Assembly (NCBI GenBank): GCA_964649095.1
Contig: CAZYPH010000009.1
Location: 1-37,730, forward strand
Source: CAZYPH01 sp964649095
Lineage (GTDB): Bacteria > Bdellovibrionota > UBA1018 > UBA923
Direction of reading: 5' to 3'
DNA length: 37,730 nt
Shown: one piece after another, positions 9,627-16,652 of the stretch
How the letters are laid out: the number at the start of each line of letters is the position of its first letter
Position numbering within the stretch: the stretch's first letter is position 1
Program-made: the position numbers and the translations under genes
The notes under the pieces: generated by a model
Database searches by the model: none
What the model was told of the DNA's origin: nothing
What the model saw: only the letters and a program-made list of their open reading frames with translations

Positions 9627-10867
9627 TAGCACCCCGCTAACCCCAAGGAAAACTTCGTACTCAGGTAACATTCCACGGTGGTAAGCTCGCCTGAAGACAG
9701 TGCCTTATTGAAAACTATGACCTCAGCGATGTCGCCATTGTAGCTGCGGCCCCACCAGGGATCATTCACGTGAGCCGCTATCGCAAATCTGGCGGGCTCT
9801 GACACATTCATGACCTGAACATTCGAATAGGTTTCTACGCGGTTGACATAGCCCTTATGAACATTCCCCGGAGTACCGTAATACATCAAAGTGAGGACAT
9901 ACCAAGTCTCTGCGGTAAGCGTCGTATTTAGAAATTCATTGGTATTTGTGTTGTTTTGTTGAATCACAAAGTTGTGCGCTGCGTGGTCATAATCGATAAT
10001 ATCCGCATAGGTCCGCTGTGTAGCCCGCGGGCGAGTTACCACAATGGCTGTAAATGCATGAGTACTGGGATCAGTCAGGGTAATCGTGTCTGTCGTCTGT
10101 AGATATTGCGAACTACCGCTATCAAACTCTACCACCGCATACCCGTTCAGTTCATTCGTTTTTAACGTAGGCCGAGCGGATTGCGTCACCTGTAGCGCAT
10201 GGTTCAAACTAGAAGAACTATCGAGCCAAAAGACAGGTCTGGAATTATTAGCACCGAGGGCACCCAAATTTTCGGGTCGAAACCAAAGTTTAATATTACC
10301 TACAGCAGCAACGGCGGCATTCGTATTTTCAAGGCACGTAGCCGAGCCATTCACAGCCGTGCCTGAAGCATTATAGGCATAATGCCCCGAACACACTTGC
10401 CCTGCCGCCGCGATAGTACCGCTCCCTGCAGCGCCCTGACATACCGCCGTGCCGGCACTACCCAGAATACTAGTCGTAGAACACACCTCCGAGGTCGCAA
10501 GGCCTGTTAAACTAGAAACATAACCCGCCCCAGAGAACGCTCCAGTCAAGTTAAACGCTCCGTGATTGGTCATCGTACCGGTGGCAATCGCACCACTCGA
10601 GTTTACAAAGGTTTTTGTGGCTAACACATCGCCCACTACAGCTGTGCCCGTACTGGGGCACGAGGCTGAAACGGACGTATCGCTCCCCGCTCCAGCCGAC
10701 GACCCGCCACCTACGGTCGGTATCGACGTTAAACTGGGGCCGATACAACCGGTGACCATCAAAAGAGAAAAAACAAACACGAGCGTACGTTGCAACAGGC
10801 ACCCACGAAGTGTGTCCACCTGCTGGTGCTGTTTTTGTACCGACCACATCAGTCGCAATAGATTCAT
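9626..10867 (-). CDS. LamG-like lectin-domain lipoprotein, paralogue 2
   Basis: This is a 413-residue lipoprotein from an ATG at 10867; a GTG at 10903 in the same frame is the longest option, and the start is uncertain. The signal sequence ends LLMVTGC with the lipid-anchor Cys at residue 41. Residues 41-178 are the same Gly/Ser/Thr-rich module as in the downstream paralogue, differing by almost nothing. The C-terminal lectin-like domain (residues ~185-413: LWFRPENLGA, FTAIVVTRP, GDIAEVIVFNKAL) is only distantly similar to its neighbour, yet both end in the ECYLSTKFS-type segment. It is probably anchored in the outer membrane and displays a jelly-roll domain that binds glycans. It is the first gene of a two-gene operon; the stop codon overlaps the next start. 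Confidence 0.75.
   Translation of the reverse strand: MNLLRLMWSVQKQHQQVDTLRGCLLQRTLVFVFSLLMVTGCIGPSLTSIPTVGGGSSAGAGSDTSVSASCPSTGTAVVGDVLATKTFVNSSGAIATGTMTNHGAFNLTGAFSGAGYVSSLTGLATSEVCSTTSILGSAGTAVCQGAAGSGTIAAAGQVCSGHYAYNASGTAVNGSATCLENTNAAVAAVGNIKLWFRPENLGALGANNSRPVFWLDSSSSLNHALQVTQSARPTLKTNELNGYAVVEFDSGSSQYLQTTDTITLTDPSTHAFTAIVVTRPRATQRTYADIIDYDHAAHNFVIQQNNTNTNEFLNTTLTAETWYVLTLMYYGTPGNVHKGYVNRVETYSNVQVMNVSEPARFAIAAHVNDPWWGRSYNGDIAEVIVFNKALSSGELTTVECYLSTKFSLGLAGC
10338..10741 (-). repeat. 404-bp direct repeat, copy 2 (lipoprotein stalk module)
   Basis: This is the partner of 9085-9488 at a 1253-bp offset, with two mismatches in 404. It is far more conserved than the flanking signal peptides and lectin domains, so a recent duplication or gene conversion is likely. 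Confidence 0.95.
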
Positions 10868-10911
10868 ACAACCGCATTTCGACTTCCGTACAAAAAACCA
10901 CACCCAGTATT

Positions 10912-10928
10912 TTCTGCCCTAGGCAGAA
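10912..10928. promoter_or_regulatory. 7-bp inverted repeat upstream of the lectin lipoprotein operon
   Basis: TTCTGCC (10912-10918) and GGCAGAA (10922-10928) are separated by three bases, 45 bp upstream of the chosen start. It could be a protein-binding site or a leader hairpin. No clear -10/-35 pair was identified near it. Confidence 0.35.
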
Positions 10929-11029
10929 TAGGTGAGAATCATCAGTGCGAGACCAGCTGCTGACCGATCGAATTGCGCAGATAGTTGTGACCGCAGGTGC
11001 GTGCTGTGTTTCTGACTCGTCTGCAGGGG

Positions 11030-12193
11030 TCACTTCAAAAATCGTAACGGATTTCTAAAAAACTCATCCGCTGGCACAACAGATATATTGTTTTCTGTAT
11101 ATTTATGATCACCAGTATAAATCAGAGTGCATTGTGCCATGGGATAGTCCTGCTGAAAGAGACGCAACCCTGCAAAATCTTCAGCGCGCAGCCTCGAGGT
11201 AGACTTCATTTCAAATGCGCGGAGCCCATGCTCACCGTAGAGCACTAAATCCACTTCGTGTTTTGATTTTGTACGCCAGTAGTAAAGCCCATAACCCAAA
11301 GACAAGTAACTATTCAGGGCGCGGATTTCATTTAAGACCAGTGTTTCCAACGCAGGCCCCGATAGTTCGAAAGTGCTGTCTAGTGGGCCACGTGGTCTGA
11401 GAATTTGAAAAACTCCGGCATCAAAGAAGAAGAATTTTGTTTTAGTCACAAGCTCTCGTTTGGCGCGACGGCTAAATACGGGCAGTCGGGTGCTCAGCAG
11501 GAGATCCTCCAGAATCAAAAAATAATCCTCCACAACCTTTCTATCTACCTGCGCATCGCGTGCGACGTTGGTCACAACAAGGGGCTGTGCCTGGGAATAG
11601 CTAGCGATTTCCAAAAAACGCCGAAAAGCCCCGATATTCCTGGTCAACCCCTCCTGCTGCACTTCTTCTTTAAGATAAAGACGCACATAACTTTCCAGAT
11701 ACGCTTTAGGATCGGATTCATGCATTAACGCTGGCAGAGTGCCCCATTGAAGCGCCCTCTTTAGATCAAAATGGGCGCCTAGCTCGGCAGCGGTAAGCGG
11801 AAAACACTCGTAATGCAGGGCGCGCCCAGCCAGTAAATTAGCAGCACCGCGCTTGAGTTTTCGGGCACTGGAACCTGTCAGGATAAAAACCAATTTTTTA
11901 CTCTCGATGAGTCGGTGCACTTCGTCCAACAAGCGCGGTAGTTTTTGAACTTCATCAATAATAATGGGTTGATCAAGATCACTTCGTCTGATCAGGCTCA
12001 GTAGGTCTTGGGGATGGGAGAGAAGGCGATTATACGTCTCATCCGCTAGCAGGTCTATAAACGGACTACCCGGATACGTTTGCCGAAGCCACGTCGTTTT
12101 GCCGGTACCGCGCGGGCCCAGTAGAAAAAAACTTTTATCGATTAAGGGTTTTATTAAACGCCGGACTTCGTTTAGTAATTTTCTATTTTCCAT
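11030..12193 (-). CDS. DUF4143-family AAA ATPase (AAA_14)
   Basis: This 387-residue protein has the full family layout. The N-terminal AAA domain has Walker A GPRGTGKTT at residues 26-34, Walker B IIIDE at 77-81 and a sensor-like ILTGSSARKL at ~104-113. The linker carries helical segments. The C-terminal DUF4143 domain contains YYWRTKSKHEVDLVLY and ~15 residues later AFEMKST, the D-x(n)-E-x-K pattern of a PD-(D/E)xK-like fold. Members are common, often horizontally transferred, and poorly understood. The ATG at 12193 sits inside a set of palindromes (12191-12250), so the gene may bind its own promoter or be regulated there. It is transcribed alone. The nuclease-like C-terminus suggests a DNA-linked role, but that is inference. 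Confidence 0.88.
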   Translation of the reverse strand: MENRKLLNEVRRLIKPLIDKSFFLLGPRGTGKTTWLRQTYPGSPFIDLLADETYNRLLSHPQDLLSLIRRSDLDQPIIIDEVQKLPRLLDEVHRLIESKKLVFILTGSSARKLKRGAANLLAGRALHYECFPLTAAELGAHFDLKRALQWGTLPALMHESDPKAYLESYVRLYLKEEVQQEGLTRNIGAFRRFLEIASYSQAQPLVVTNVARDAQVDRKVVEDYFLILEDLLLSTRLPVFSRRAKRELVTKTKFFFFDAGVFQILRPRGPLDSTFELSGPALETLVLNEIRALNSYLSLGYGLYYWRTKSKHEVDLVLYGEHGLRAFEMKSTSRLRAEDFAGLRLFQQDYPMAQCTLIYTGDHKYTENNISVVPADEFFRNPLRFLK

Positions 12194-12250
12194 TATGGCC
12201 TCGATAAGACCATTTTAGAGACTATTATGGCCTTATCAAGGCCATAATAG
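12191..12250 (-). promoter_or_regulatory. Paired palindromes at the start of the DUF4143 gene
   Basis: A perfect 13-bp inverted repeat (CTATTATGGCCTT at 12222-12234, its complement at 12238-12250, 3-nt loop) lies 29 bp upstream of the start codon. A degenerate copy of the same core (ATGGCCT-cgat-AAGACCAT) spans 12194-12213 and reaches the start codon. Two similar operators that close together fit autoregulation or another DNA-binding regulator. A transcript starting upstream would form a strong leader hairpin. Confidence 0.55.
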
Positions 12251-12356
12251 ATTACGCTTGAAACTATTGAGATTATTGTTCATTTTTTACTCGAACATGG
12301 GCGTTGCTGTATTTTCTTTGACACCTAAAGGCCCCCGCACCAACCACTACTCTCTT

Positions 12357-13712
12357 CTAACGCGCACCAAAACAACGCAACCGTACTTCCACCGTGCATT
12401 CCACGCGCTGTACCCCCAACACACAATTGCGCAGCACGCGCTCGGGGGCCAGGTTTAGATCAACACGTCCACCCTGACGGCGGCATGACTCCTGCGCGCT
12501 CACCCGGGCGTTGTTAACCGACGTGGCGGCAATACGTTCAGTTTCGGCCTGCTCAAGTGCCATGGGGCAAGTCGGCTGCCCCGCGGCGCCACAAGCAACG
12601 TCTTCACGGTGCGCGCCGACAACGACACGAAAACCCACCCCCCCAGAGATCGCAACCTGCGGCACGCTTCGGACAGCATGGCCATCTCGACCATCCCGAC
12701 CACGTGGAATACTCAAGCCACCCGGTACGGCAACGTGCACAGCCCCACGCGCCCCACCGCGGACCAATACGGGCGTGGGCGTCTCGGTGGTGCTGACCAC
12801 CGTAGTGGCATCGGGTTGTGTAACCGGTGGTCTCATATGGCATCGCAGCGAGGAGATCACCGGAGTATTATTCCCCGAGTTCGAATTCCAATAGGTGAGT
12901 GCGCGATCGTCAGTAGTCGCCAACAGATTCGAAGCTCTAGAAGACGCGTAGAGCGGCTGCAGCGAAGCCGTCCACAACGCCGTTTGCATAGCGCCATCGC
13001 CTTGTAGCGCGTCACCATAACCATAGAGGTGGCACAGCAGATCACGATCTATCGATGCGCCAAAGTTGATACCAATGTCAGAATGATCTAAACGCAACTC
13101 CCTCAACAGAGGCCTTATGATCGTCACCGTCCGACTAGATTCATTGACCACAACACTTTGCGCTAAAAAATGGTCTGCTATACATCGCGGATCCCGCTCA
13201 TTTGGCCGCCCCTGGCAAGGGGAAGGCTCAGCATTGGGGTAGGGCTTGCACACGAGAAGCCAAGCCACCAGACCTCCACCGTGGGCAAGACCTAGAAATT
13301 CACCATCGGCATTTACCAAAACTCTATTGTTATCCCGCCTGGGATCGGACTCAGGCTGCCCAAAACCACCTGTTTGCCCAAGGCCCCGATACCAAAGCGC
13401 ACGGTCGTAACCAAAATTCCGACAAATACCGGTTACGGTAGCAGGGTCATCGCGGCCATTTAACGCAAACAACCGACCGCAGTTGAGACAACGCCCCGCT
13501 TCGTCGCGCCTAGTGTCGCTCGGACTAGGCCACACGCCCGGCACCAGAAAACTCGGATTCCCCAAAACCAAACTACCATCGGGCAGTAGCCGTTCCATCT
13601 CAGCCGAGACGGAGCTGTTGCGCCTCGGCGCATTGTGTTGCGCGAAAACCGCTGGCACGGAAGACATAAAAAATCCGACGCTTAATAAACTTAAAAACAC
13701 CGATCGCAACAT
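12357..13712 (-). CDS. Secreted Cys-rich protein of unknown function
   Basis: This 451-residue protein starts at an ATG with AGG five bases upstream. The signal peptide (residues 1-24) ends AVFAQ. The mature protein holds about 14 Cys, including a CLNCG pair near residue 75, which suggests disulfides in the periplasm or outside the cell. The N-terminal half is globular, with WYRGLGQTGGFGQ and CHLYGYGDALQGDGAMQ. Residues ~300-350 are a Pro/Thr/Gly/Arg-rich linker. The last ~100 residues hold six Cys and end VRLRCFGAR. I recognise no family; a surface or envelope protein is a reasonable guess. It is divergent from the DUF3592 gene at 13834. The 164-bp gap to the DUF4143 gene suggests separate transcription. 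Confidence 0.65.
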   Translation of the reverse strand: MLRSVFLSLLSVGFFMSSVPAVFAQHNAPRRNSSVSAEMERLLPDGSLVLGNPSFLVPGVWPSPSDTRRDEAGRCLNCGRLFALNGRDDPATVTGICRNFGYDRALWYRGLGQTGGFGQPESDPRRDNNRVLVNADGEFLGLAHGGGLVAWLLVCKPYPNAEPSPCQGRPNERDPRCIADHFLAQSVVVNESSRTVTIIRPLLRELRLDHSDIGINFGASIDRDLLCHLYGYGDALQGDGAMQTALWTASLQPLYASSRASNLLATTDDRALTYWNSNSGNNTPVISSLRCHMRPPVTQPDATTVVSTTETPTPVLVRGGARGAVHVAVPGGLSIPRGRDGRDGHAVRSVPQVAISGGVGFRVVVGAHREDVACGAAGQPTCPMALEQAETERIAATSVNNARVSAQESCRRQGGRVDLNLAPERVLRNCVLGVQRVECTVEVRLRCFGAR

Positions 13713-13833
13713 ACAACCTCACTTAAAATACTGTTGAATAGCTCACAGCATAACCCGCGCACCGCGACCACTCAACGCATAGCGTTATTTTTATAACCAT
13801 TGCTGAAACCGCAATTTAAATTACAATTTTGAG

Positions 13834-14256
13834 ATGAATCAAAAGTGGGTACCGGTTTTGGCTCTGGCGTTTATGACCATCGTATTTTTGGGGGCCGCTA
13901 TTTGGGAGTTGCACCGCAGCCTAACGTTCGTACAAAAGGGGCGCAAAACACGGGGCACAGTATTACGGTATGAAGAAAATATTTTTGAACGCGACCGCAA
14001 ACGCCCCTCAGAGTATCGCTACCACCGTATTGTTAGTTTTATCTCTCACAACGGCCAACAAATCGAAGCCCAAGACCCTACTCTGGTAATGGATAGCCCT
14101 GAGGCCATCGGACGATCGGTTGAGCTCTATTATTTAACCGATGACCCCAAACAGATCCGCGTAGGCAGCCCTCTACATGTCGTGCGCATAGGGTTAATGC
14201 TGATCGTTGCTGCGCTGTTGTCGTTTGCGGGTGGGGTTATTTTTTATAAAAAATAA
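13834..14256 (+). CDS. DUF3592-like small membrane protein
   Basis: This 140-residue protein has transmembrane helices at residues ~6-25 and ~115-136. The soluble domain between them is beta-rich and holds FVQKGRKTRGTVLRYEEN, then VELYYLTDDPKQIRVG, which is the DUF3592 layout. The role of the family is unknown. The last ~40 codons (from 14135) are duplicated almost exactly at 15543-15664. It ends in an AT-rich region that continues into the remnant of an antitoxin gene. The start is the only ATG that keeps the first helix; the Shine-Dalgarno is weak. Confidence 0.75.
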   Translation: MNQKWVPVLALAFMTIVFLGAAIWELHRSLTFVQKGRKTRGTVLRYEENIFERDRKRPSEYRYHRIVSFISHNGQQIEAQDPTLVMDSPEAIGRSVELYYLTDDPKQIRVGSPLHVVRIGLMLIVAALLSFAGGVIFYKK

Positions 14257-14326
14257 TATATATATAAAATTTTTTATCTAAATTAGGCTGTGCGTTTAAA
14301 CACAAATTTGATTTCGAGTTTCTAAA
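14135..14326. repeat. Segmental duplication, copy 1
   Basis: Matches 15543-15735. The first 122 bp (end of the DUF3592 gene) differ at one base; the AT-rich tail and the antitoxin-derived end have diverged more. The identity begins sharply at 14135/15543. Confidence 0.9.
14283..14326 (-). pseudogene. Remnant of an antitoxin gene 3' end
   Basis: On the minus strand this matches the last ~13 codons of the HTH antitoxin gene at 15690 (its FKRTA tail and stop). It has accumulated changes, including an in-frame stop, and runs into unrelated sequence. It shows that an antitoxin gene once lay directly downstream of the intact DUF3592 gene. Confidence 0.6.
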
Positions 14327-14450
14327 AAAGCAACTCCCCAAAGGATCAAGCCATAGACGACACTACGTCGTTGCTGAATATGCGGGAAGACCATCCGCAC
14401 CCCGATACTCGCGTAAAAACTTGTTAATACTTCGACATGTCTCCAATTGC

Positions 14451-15281
14451 TTAAATCTGTGTGTCCACTTTTTCGGGGGGACTTACACTATCAAAGAGCG
14501 CTTTTACGCCTTCACAAAGTGGCCGTTTTGCTAGCTCTGGTCTTCGGCCACACAAATCAGACAACGCCTTCAGATTACTAACCTGCATCTCCTTGCTGTA
14601 GTCTCTTGCTACAGCAAACACCGTTAACCTTTTGCCATCCCGAACAACTTCCAATTTAATTTTATCTAAATTAGGAGCAGTATTTGAAAACCGAACGAAA
14701 TCATCCCACGAGATCACCCGCTGATCATTTAAACGAAGAACAACATCCCCCCGTTTGAGAATATTAGCATTCTTAGACCATTCCGACACTGAAGTAATCT
14801 GTGCCGCCCCCAACAAATCCTTCACAAAGGGCTTTACATCGGCCGACGAAATCGAATCACCCTGCAAATCCAAAACGTGAATTCTATTTAAACAAGTCAC
14901 TTCTACTGTATATTTAGGAAAATTTCGTCGATCCACCCATGAGGACCCTGCAACCTGGTTAGCCCCTGTGGAATAGGTGCTGGATCGGATTACTTCGTCA
15001 GTGGTTGAGCGATTCTCGCTAAAGCCGACAACCGCAATCCTGAAGCGACCATCATTTAAGCAGAACTCGTAGGCGCGAAAGTACGCGTAGTCTTCGGCCG
15101 CAGCGGCTGAGGTATGCTCATTTCCAGCAAAACCGACCGTGGCCATGTAGTCGGAAAGGACCGTCTGATAATAACCCCCATCTTTACCCTCGACATAAGG
15201 CTCAAACCTACTTGGTCGAACAAAAAGTGCACAACTTGCTGACAATAGACCACCTATTAAGGCCAAACTGAAGTATCTCAT
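14451..15281 (-). CDS. Lipoprotein with CC0125/CC1285-like N-terminus and PDZ-like domain
   Basis: This is a 276-residue lipoprotein. The ATG at 15281 is chosen because AAGGAAAG lies about eight bases upstream; the frame extends ten codons further without support. The lipobox is LLSASC with the anchor Cys at residue 17. Residues ~36-90 (GYYQTVLSDY, then EDYAYFRAYEFCLNDGRF) match the conserved core of small CC0125/CC1285-type lipoproteins. Residues ~171-226 (NILKRGDVVLRLNDQRVISW, then IKLEVVRDGKRLTVF) look like a PDZ domain, which usually binds C-terminal peptides of envelope proteins. The two together are unusual. The gene sits alone between two copies of a duplicated segment. The function is unknown, probably periplasmic or outer membrane. 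Confidence 0.7.
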   Translation of the reverse strand: MRYFSLALIGGLLSASCALFVRPSRFEPYVEGKDGGYYQTVLSDYMATVGFAGNEHTSAAAAEDYAYFRAYEFCLNDGRFRIAVVGFSENRSTTDEVIRSSTYSTGANQVAGSSWVDRRNFPKYTVEVTCLNRIHVLDLQGDSISSADVKPFVKDLLGAAQITSVSEWSKNANILKRGDVVLRLNDQRVISWDDFVRFSNTAPNLDKIKLEVVRDGKRLTVFAVARDYSKEMQVSNLKALSDLCGRRPELAKRPLCEGVKALFDSVSPPEKVDTQI

Positions 15282-15360
15282 AATTATACTTTCCTTTTTC
15301 TTTAATGCCATCGCTAGCAGATTGCATCGTTGTGGCGCCCCGCGCGTTACAAAGGCACAG

Positions 15361-15366
15361 ATTATA
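15361..15366 (-). promoter_or_regulatory. Candidate -10 box for the PDZ lipoprotein
   Basis: A perfect TATAAT on the minus strand, about 80 bp upstream of the start at 15281, follows an alternating T/A tract. No convincing -35 was found. Confidence 0.3.
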
Positions 15367-15464
15367 AAGTCTATATATATCTACGTGTCGGAGCATTCGC
15401 TAAAAAGCCCCAGTAGGCACAAAATACCTTAGGCCAAAAACGAGCGAATTTGCCCCTCTGTTCC

Positions 15465-15553
15465 GTCCCAGCTACCCGACGGCAGTTTTAGTGACTCAAT
15501 TCCCACATAAACGACGACACTTTTTGGGCAGCAATTCCCAGATAACCGACGAC
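15465..15553 (+). repeat. Three degenerate tandem repeats, 35-bp period
   Basis: Units begin at 15465, 15500 and 15535, each opening (g/t)TCCCA followed by a core like GATAACCGACGAC; units 1 and 2 each end in CAA. The third unit runs directly into the duplicated DUF3592 fragment at 15543. They are imperfect, and the function is unknown. Confidence 0.5.
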
Positions 15554-15664
15554 CCCAAACAGATCCGCGTAGGCAGCCCTCTACATGTCGTGCGCATAGG
15601 GTTAATGCTGATCGTTGCTGCGCTGTTGTCGTTTGCGGGTGGGGTTATTTTTTATAAAAAATAA
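15543..15664 (+). pseudogene. Duplicated 3' fragment of the DUF3592 gene
   Basis: This encodes, in frame, the last ~39 residues of the DUF3592 protein (from TDDPKQIRVG to the stop), with one base changed relative to 14135-14256. It has no start codon and no upstream coding part, so it is a fragment. It converges on the antitoxin gene at 15690. Confidence 0.85.
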
Positions 15665-15735
15665 TATATATACAAAATTTTTTATATAACTAGGCTGTGC
15701 GTTTAAACTCAAATTCGATCCCGAGTTTTTCTAAA
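15543..15735. repeat. Segmental duplication, copy 2
   Basis: Partner of 14135-14326. This copy keeps the intact antitoxin 3' end, while the other keeps the intact DUF3592 gene, so the two together reconstruct the ancestral convergent arrangement. Confidence 0.9.
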
Positions 15736-16004
15736 TAACGAATCAATCGATCAATCGTAAACTCGTTAAAACGATACCGAAGCAGCTTACTGACTAGCGC
15801 CTCTCCGATTTCTAATTTCTGTGCCAACTCACGTTGGTTCAGATTATTCTGGCGTTTGAAGATAATAAGTTCAGCACAAATATCCCGTTTAATACGATCA
15901 GATAGCGACGCGTCCGGCGGAATACTTGCACTATACAGTTCTGGATTCGCATCAAATTTTTTTAGAACTTTCTCAATTGCACGACTTTTCGGCCATTTTG
16001 TCAT
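15690..16004 (-). CDS. HTH antitoxin, HigA-like (XRE family)
   Basis: This 104-residue protein has a helix-turn-helix at residues ~54-80 (LNQRELAQKLEIGEALVSKL), followed by a helix ending the domain. The N-terminal ~45 residues are charged and probably contact the toxin. Its ATG overlaps the stop of the upstream gene (ATGA, 16001-16004). Gene order (toxin first, HTH antitoxin second) is that of HigBA-type modules, in which the antitoxin represses its own promoter. The last codons are duplicated as a decayed remnant at 14283-14326. The family is clear; the partnership is inferred from overlap and order. Confidence 0.8.
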   Translation of the reverse strand: MTKWPKSRAIEKVLKKFDANPELYSASIPPDASLSDRIKRDICAELIIFKRQNNLNQRELAQKLEIGEALVSKLLRYRFNEFTIDRLIRYLEKLGIEFEFKRTA

Positions 16005-16321
16005 AAGACGGATCCTTTCACTCGAAAGGCGTTGATCACACCTAAAAAATCCTCATCACAATATGTAAGAATAATTCGATAGGTTTTTTTGTTAACGGTA
16101 ACCTCTGTTGCAAAGTACTGAAACCCATCTTCATCAACAGCGGCATCAGGCTCGATATCTGTTCCGTGAATAGCGCGAACCAGTTGAATAATAATCTCAT
16201 CAGACATATCTGGATGCTTTTCCTCATAATGAGGATCGATCACTAGACGGCTAAACTGACGATCATTCAACGCAACAATTACAGTATATTCACGCCGCTG
16301 ATTACTAGACACAACCAGCAT
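16001..16321 (-). CDS. Putative toxin partner of the HTH antitoxin
   Basis: This 106-residue soluble protein contains LVIDPHYEEKHPDMSDE, a helix, then GFQYFATEVTVNKKTYRIIL and ends DEDFLGVINAFRVK. The layout (HxxxxH-like acidic helix, then a three-stranded sheet) is that of small RNase-type toxins, but I cannot name the family with certainty. It is translationally coupled to the HTH gene through ATGA. TTGACA lies on the minus strand at 16342-16347; if this is the -35, transcription would start near or inside the present start codon, so a downstream start is possible. Function inferred from context. Confidence 0.6.
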   Translation of the reverse strand: MLVVSSNQRREYTVIVALNDRQFSRLVIDPHYEEKHPDMSDEIIIQLVRAIHGTDIEPDAAVDEDGFQYFATEVTVNKKTYRIILTYCDEDFLGVINAFRVKGSVL

Positions 16322-16417
16322 GCTACATTTATTTCTAAATTTGTCAATCTAAACACAGAATGACATAATTGAATTTCACACAAGTTAACAAAATGAACGT
16401 CGCATTGAAGCAGACGC

Positions 16418-16652
16418 CCTGTTTTCCAGCCAAACACAAATACAACGCCAGCGTTTGGCTGCAAAACAGGCCAGATGCGCGAAGCGAGGGAGGCGCGAAG
16501 CCATTTAACTTCTGTGTTAAGTGTGGGATTTTGGCTTCAGACAAGGAAGTTTCTGGGGCGAAAACCGGAGTGTACACAAAAGTACATGAGGATTTTCGCC
16601 CCGGAAACTGACGCAGGATCAAGCCAAAAGCACCACTTAACAGCCAAACGCT
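16418..16652. repeat. Nested inverted-repeat element, about 235 nt
   Basis: Several complementary arms nest in each other. Outer: AGCGTTTGGCTG at 16450-16461 with 16641-16652 (12 bp). Middle: 16516-16537 with 16621-16641 (8 and 9 bp with a small internal loop). Inner: 16548-16564 with 16593-16609 (16 of 17 pairs). Tip: TGTAC/GTACA at 16571-16586. A second hairpin, 16418-16435 with 16453-16470 (17 of 18 pairs), competes for the same GTTTGGCTG. The outer right arm overlaps the stop codon of the pilin-like gene. It could be a structured RNA, a terminator array or a non-autonomous repeat element. The rest of 16322-16417 is AT-rich toxin promoter region. Confidence 0.8.
16471..16492 (+). repeat. 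22-nt interspersed repeat core, copy 1
   Basis: CCAGATGCGCGAAGCGAGGG plus AG occurs identically at 27714-27735, 11 kb away, in another structured intergenic region. It sits between the outer and middle arms of the nested hairpin element. Confidence 0.9.

Noticed and set aside
10551..11033. 160-residue minus-strand frame overlapping the lipoprotein start
   Set aside because: It overlaps the duplicated module in another frame, has a Trp/Arg/Ser-biased composition, and would end inside a well-supported gene.
12500..13441. Several short frames inside the 12357-13712 gene
   Set aside because: The GC-rich coding strand makes other frames open by chance. The signal-peptide-bearing frame is the supported one.
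15465..15553. Possible short CRISPR array
   Set aside because: Three repeats with a 35-bp period have no spacers of constant length between conserved repeats, the units are degenerate, and no cas gene is near.
14135..15735. An insertion sequence between the duplicated segments
   Set aside because: There is no transposase, no terminal inverted repeats, and the repeats are ~190 bp, far longer than a target-site duplication.
16369..16611. 80-residue plus-strand frame across the nested hairpin
   Set aside because: Its composition follows the inverted repeats, it has no ribosome-binding site, and it lies in a region better explained as structured non-coding DNA.
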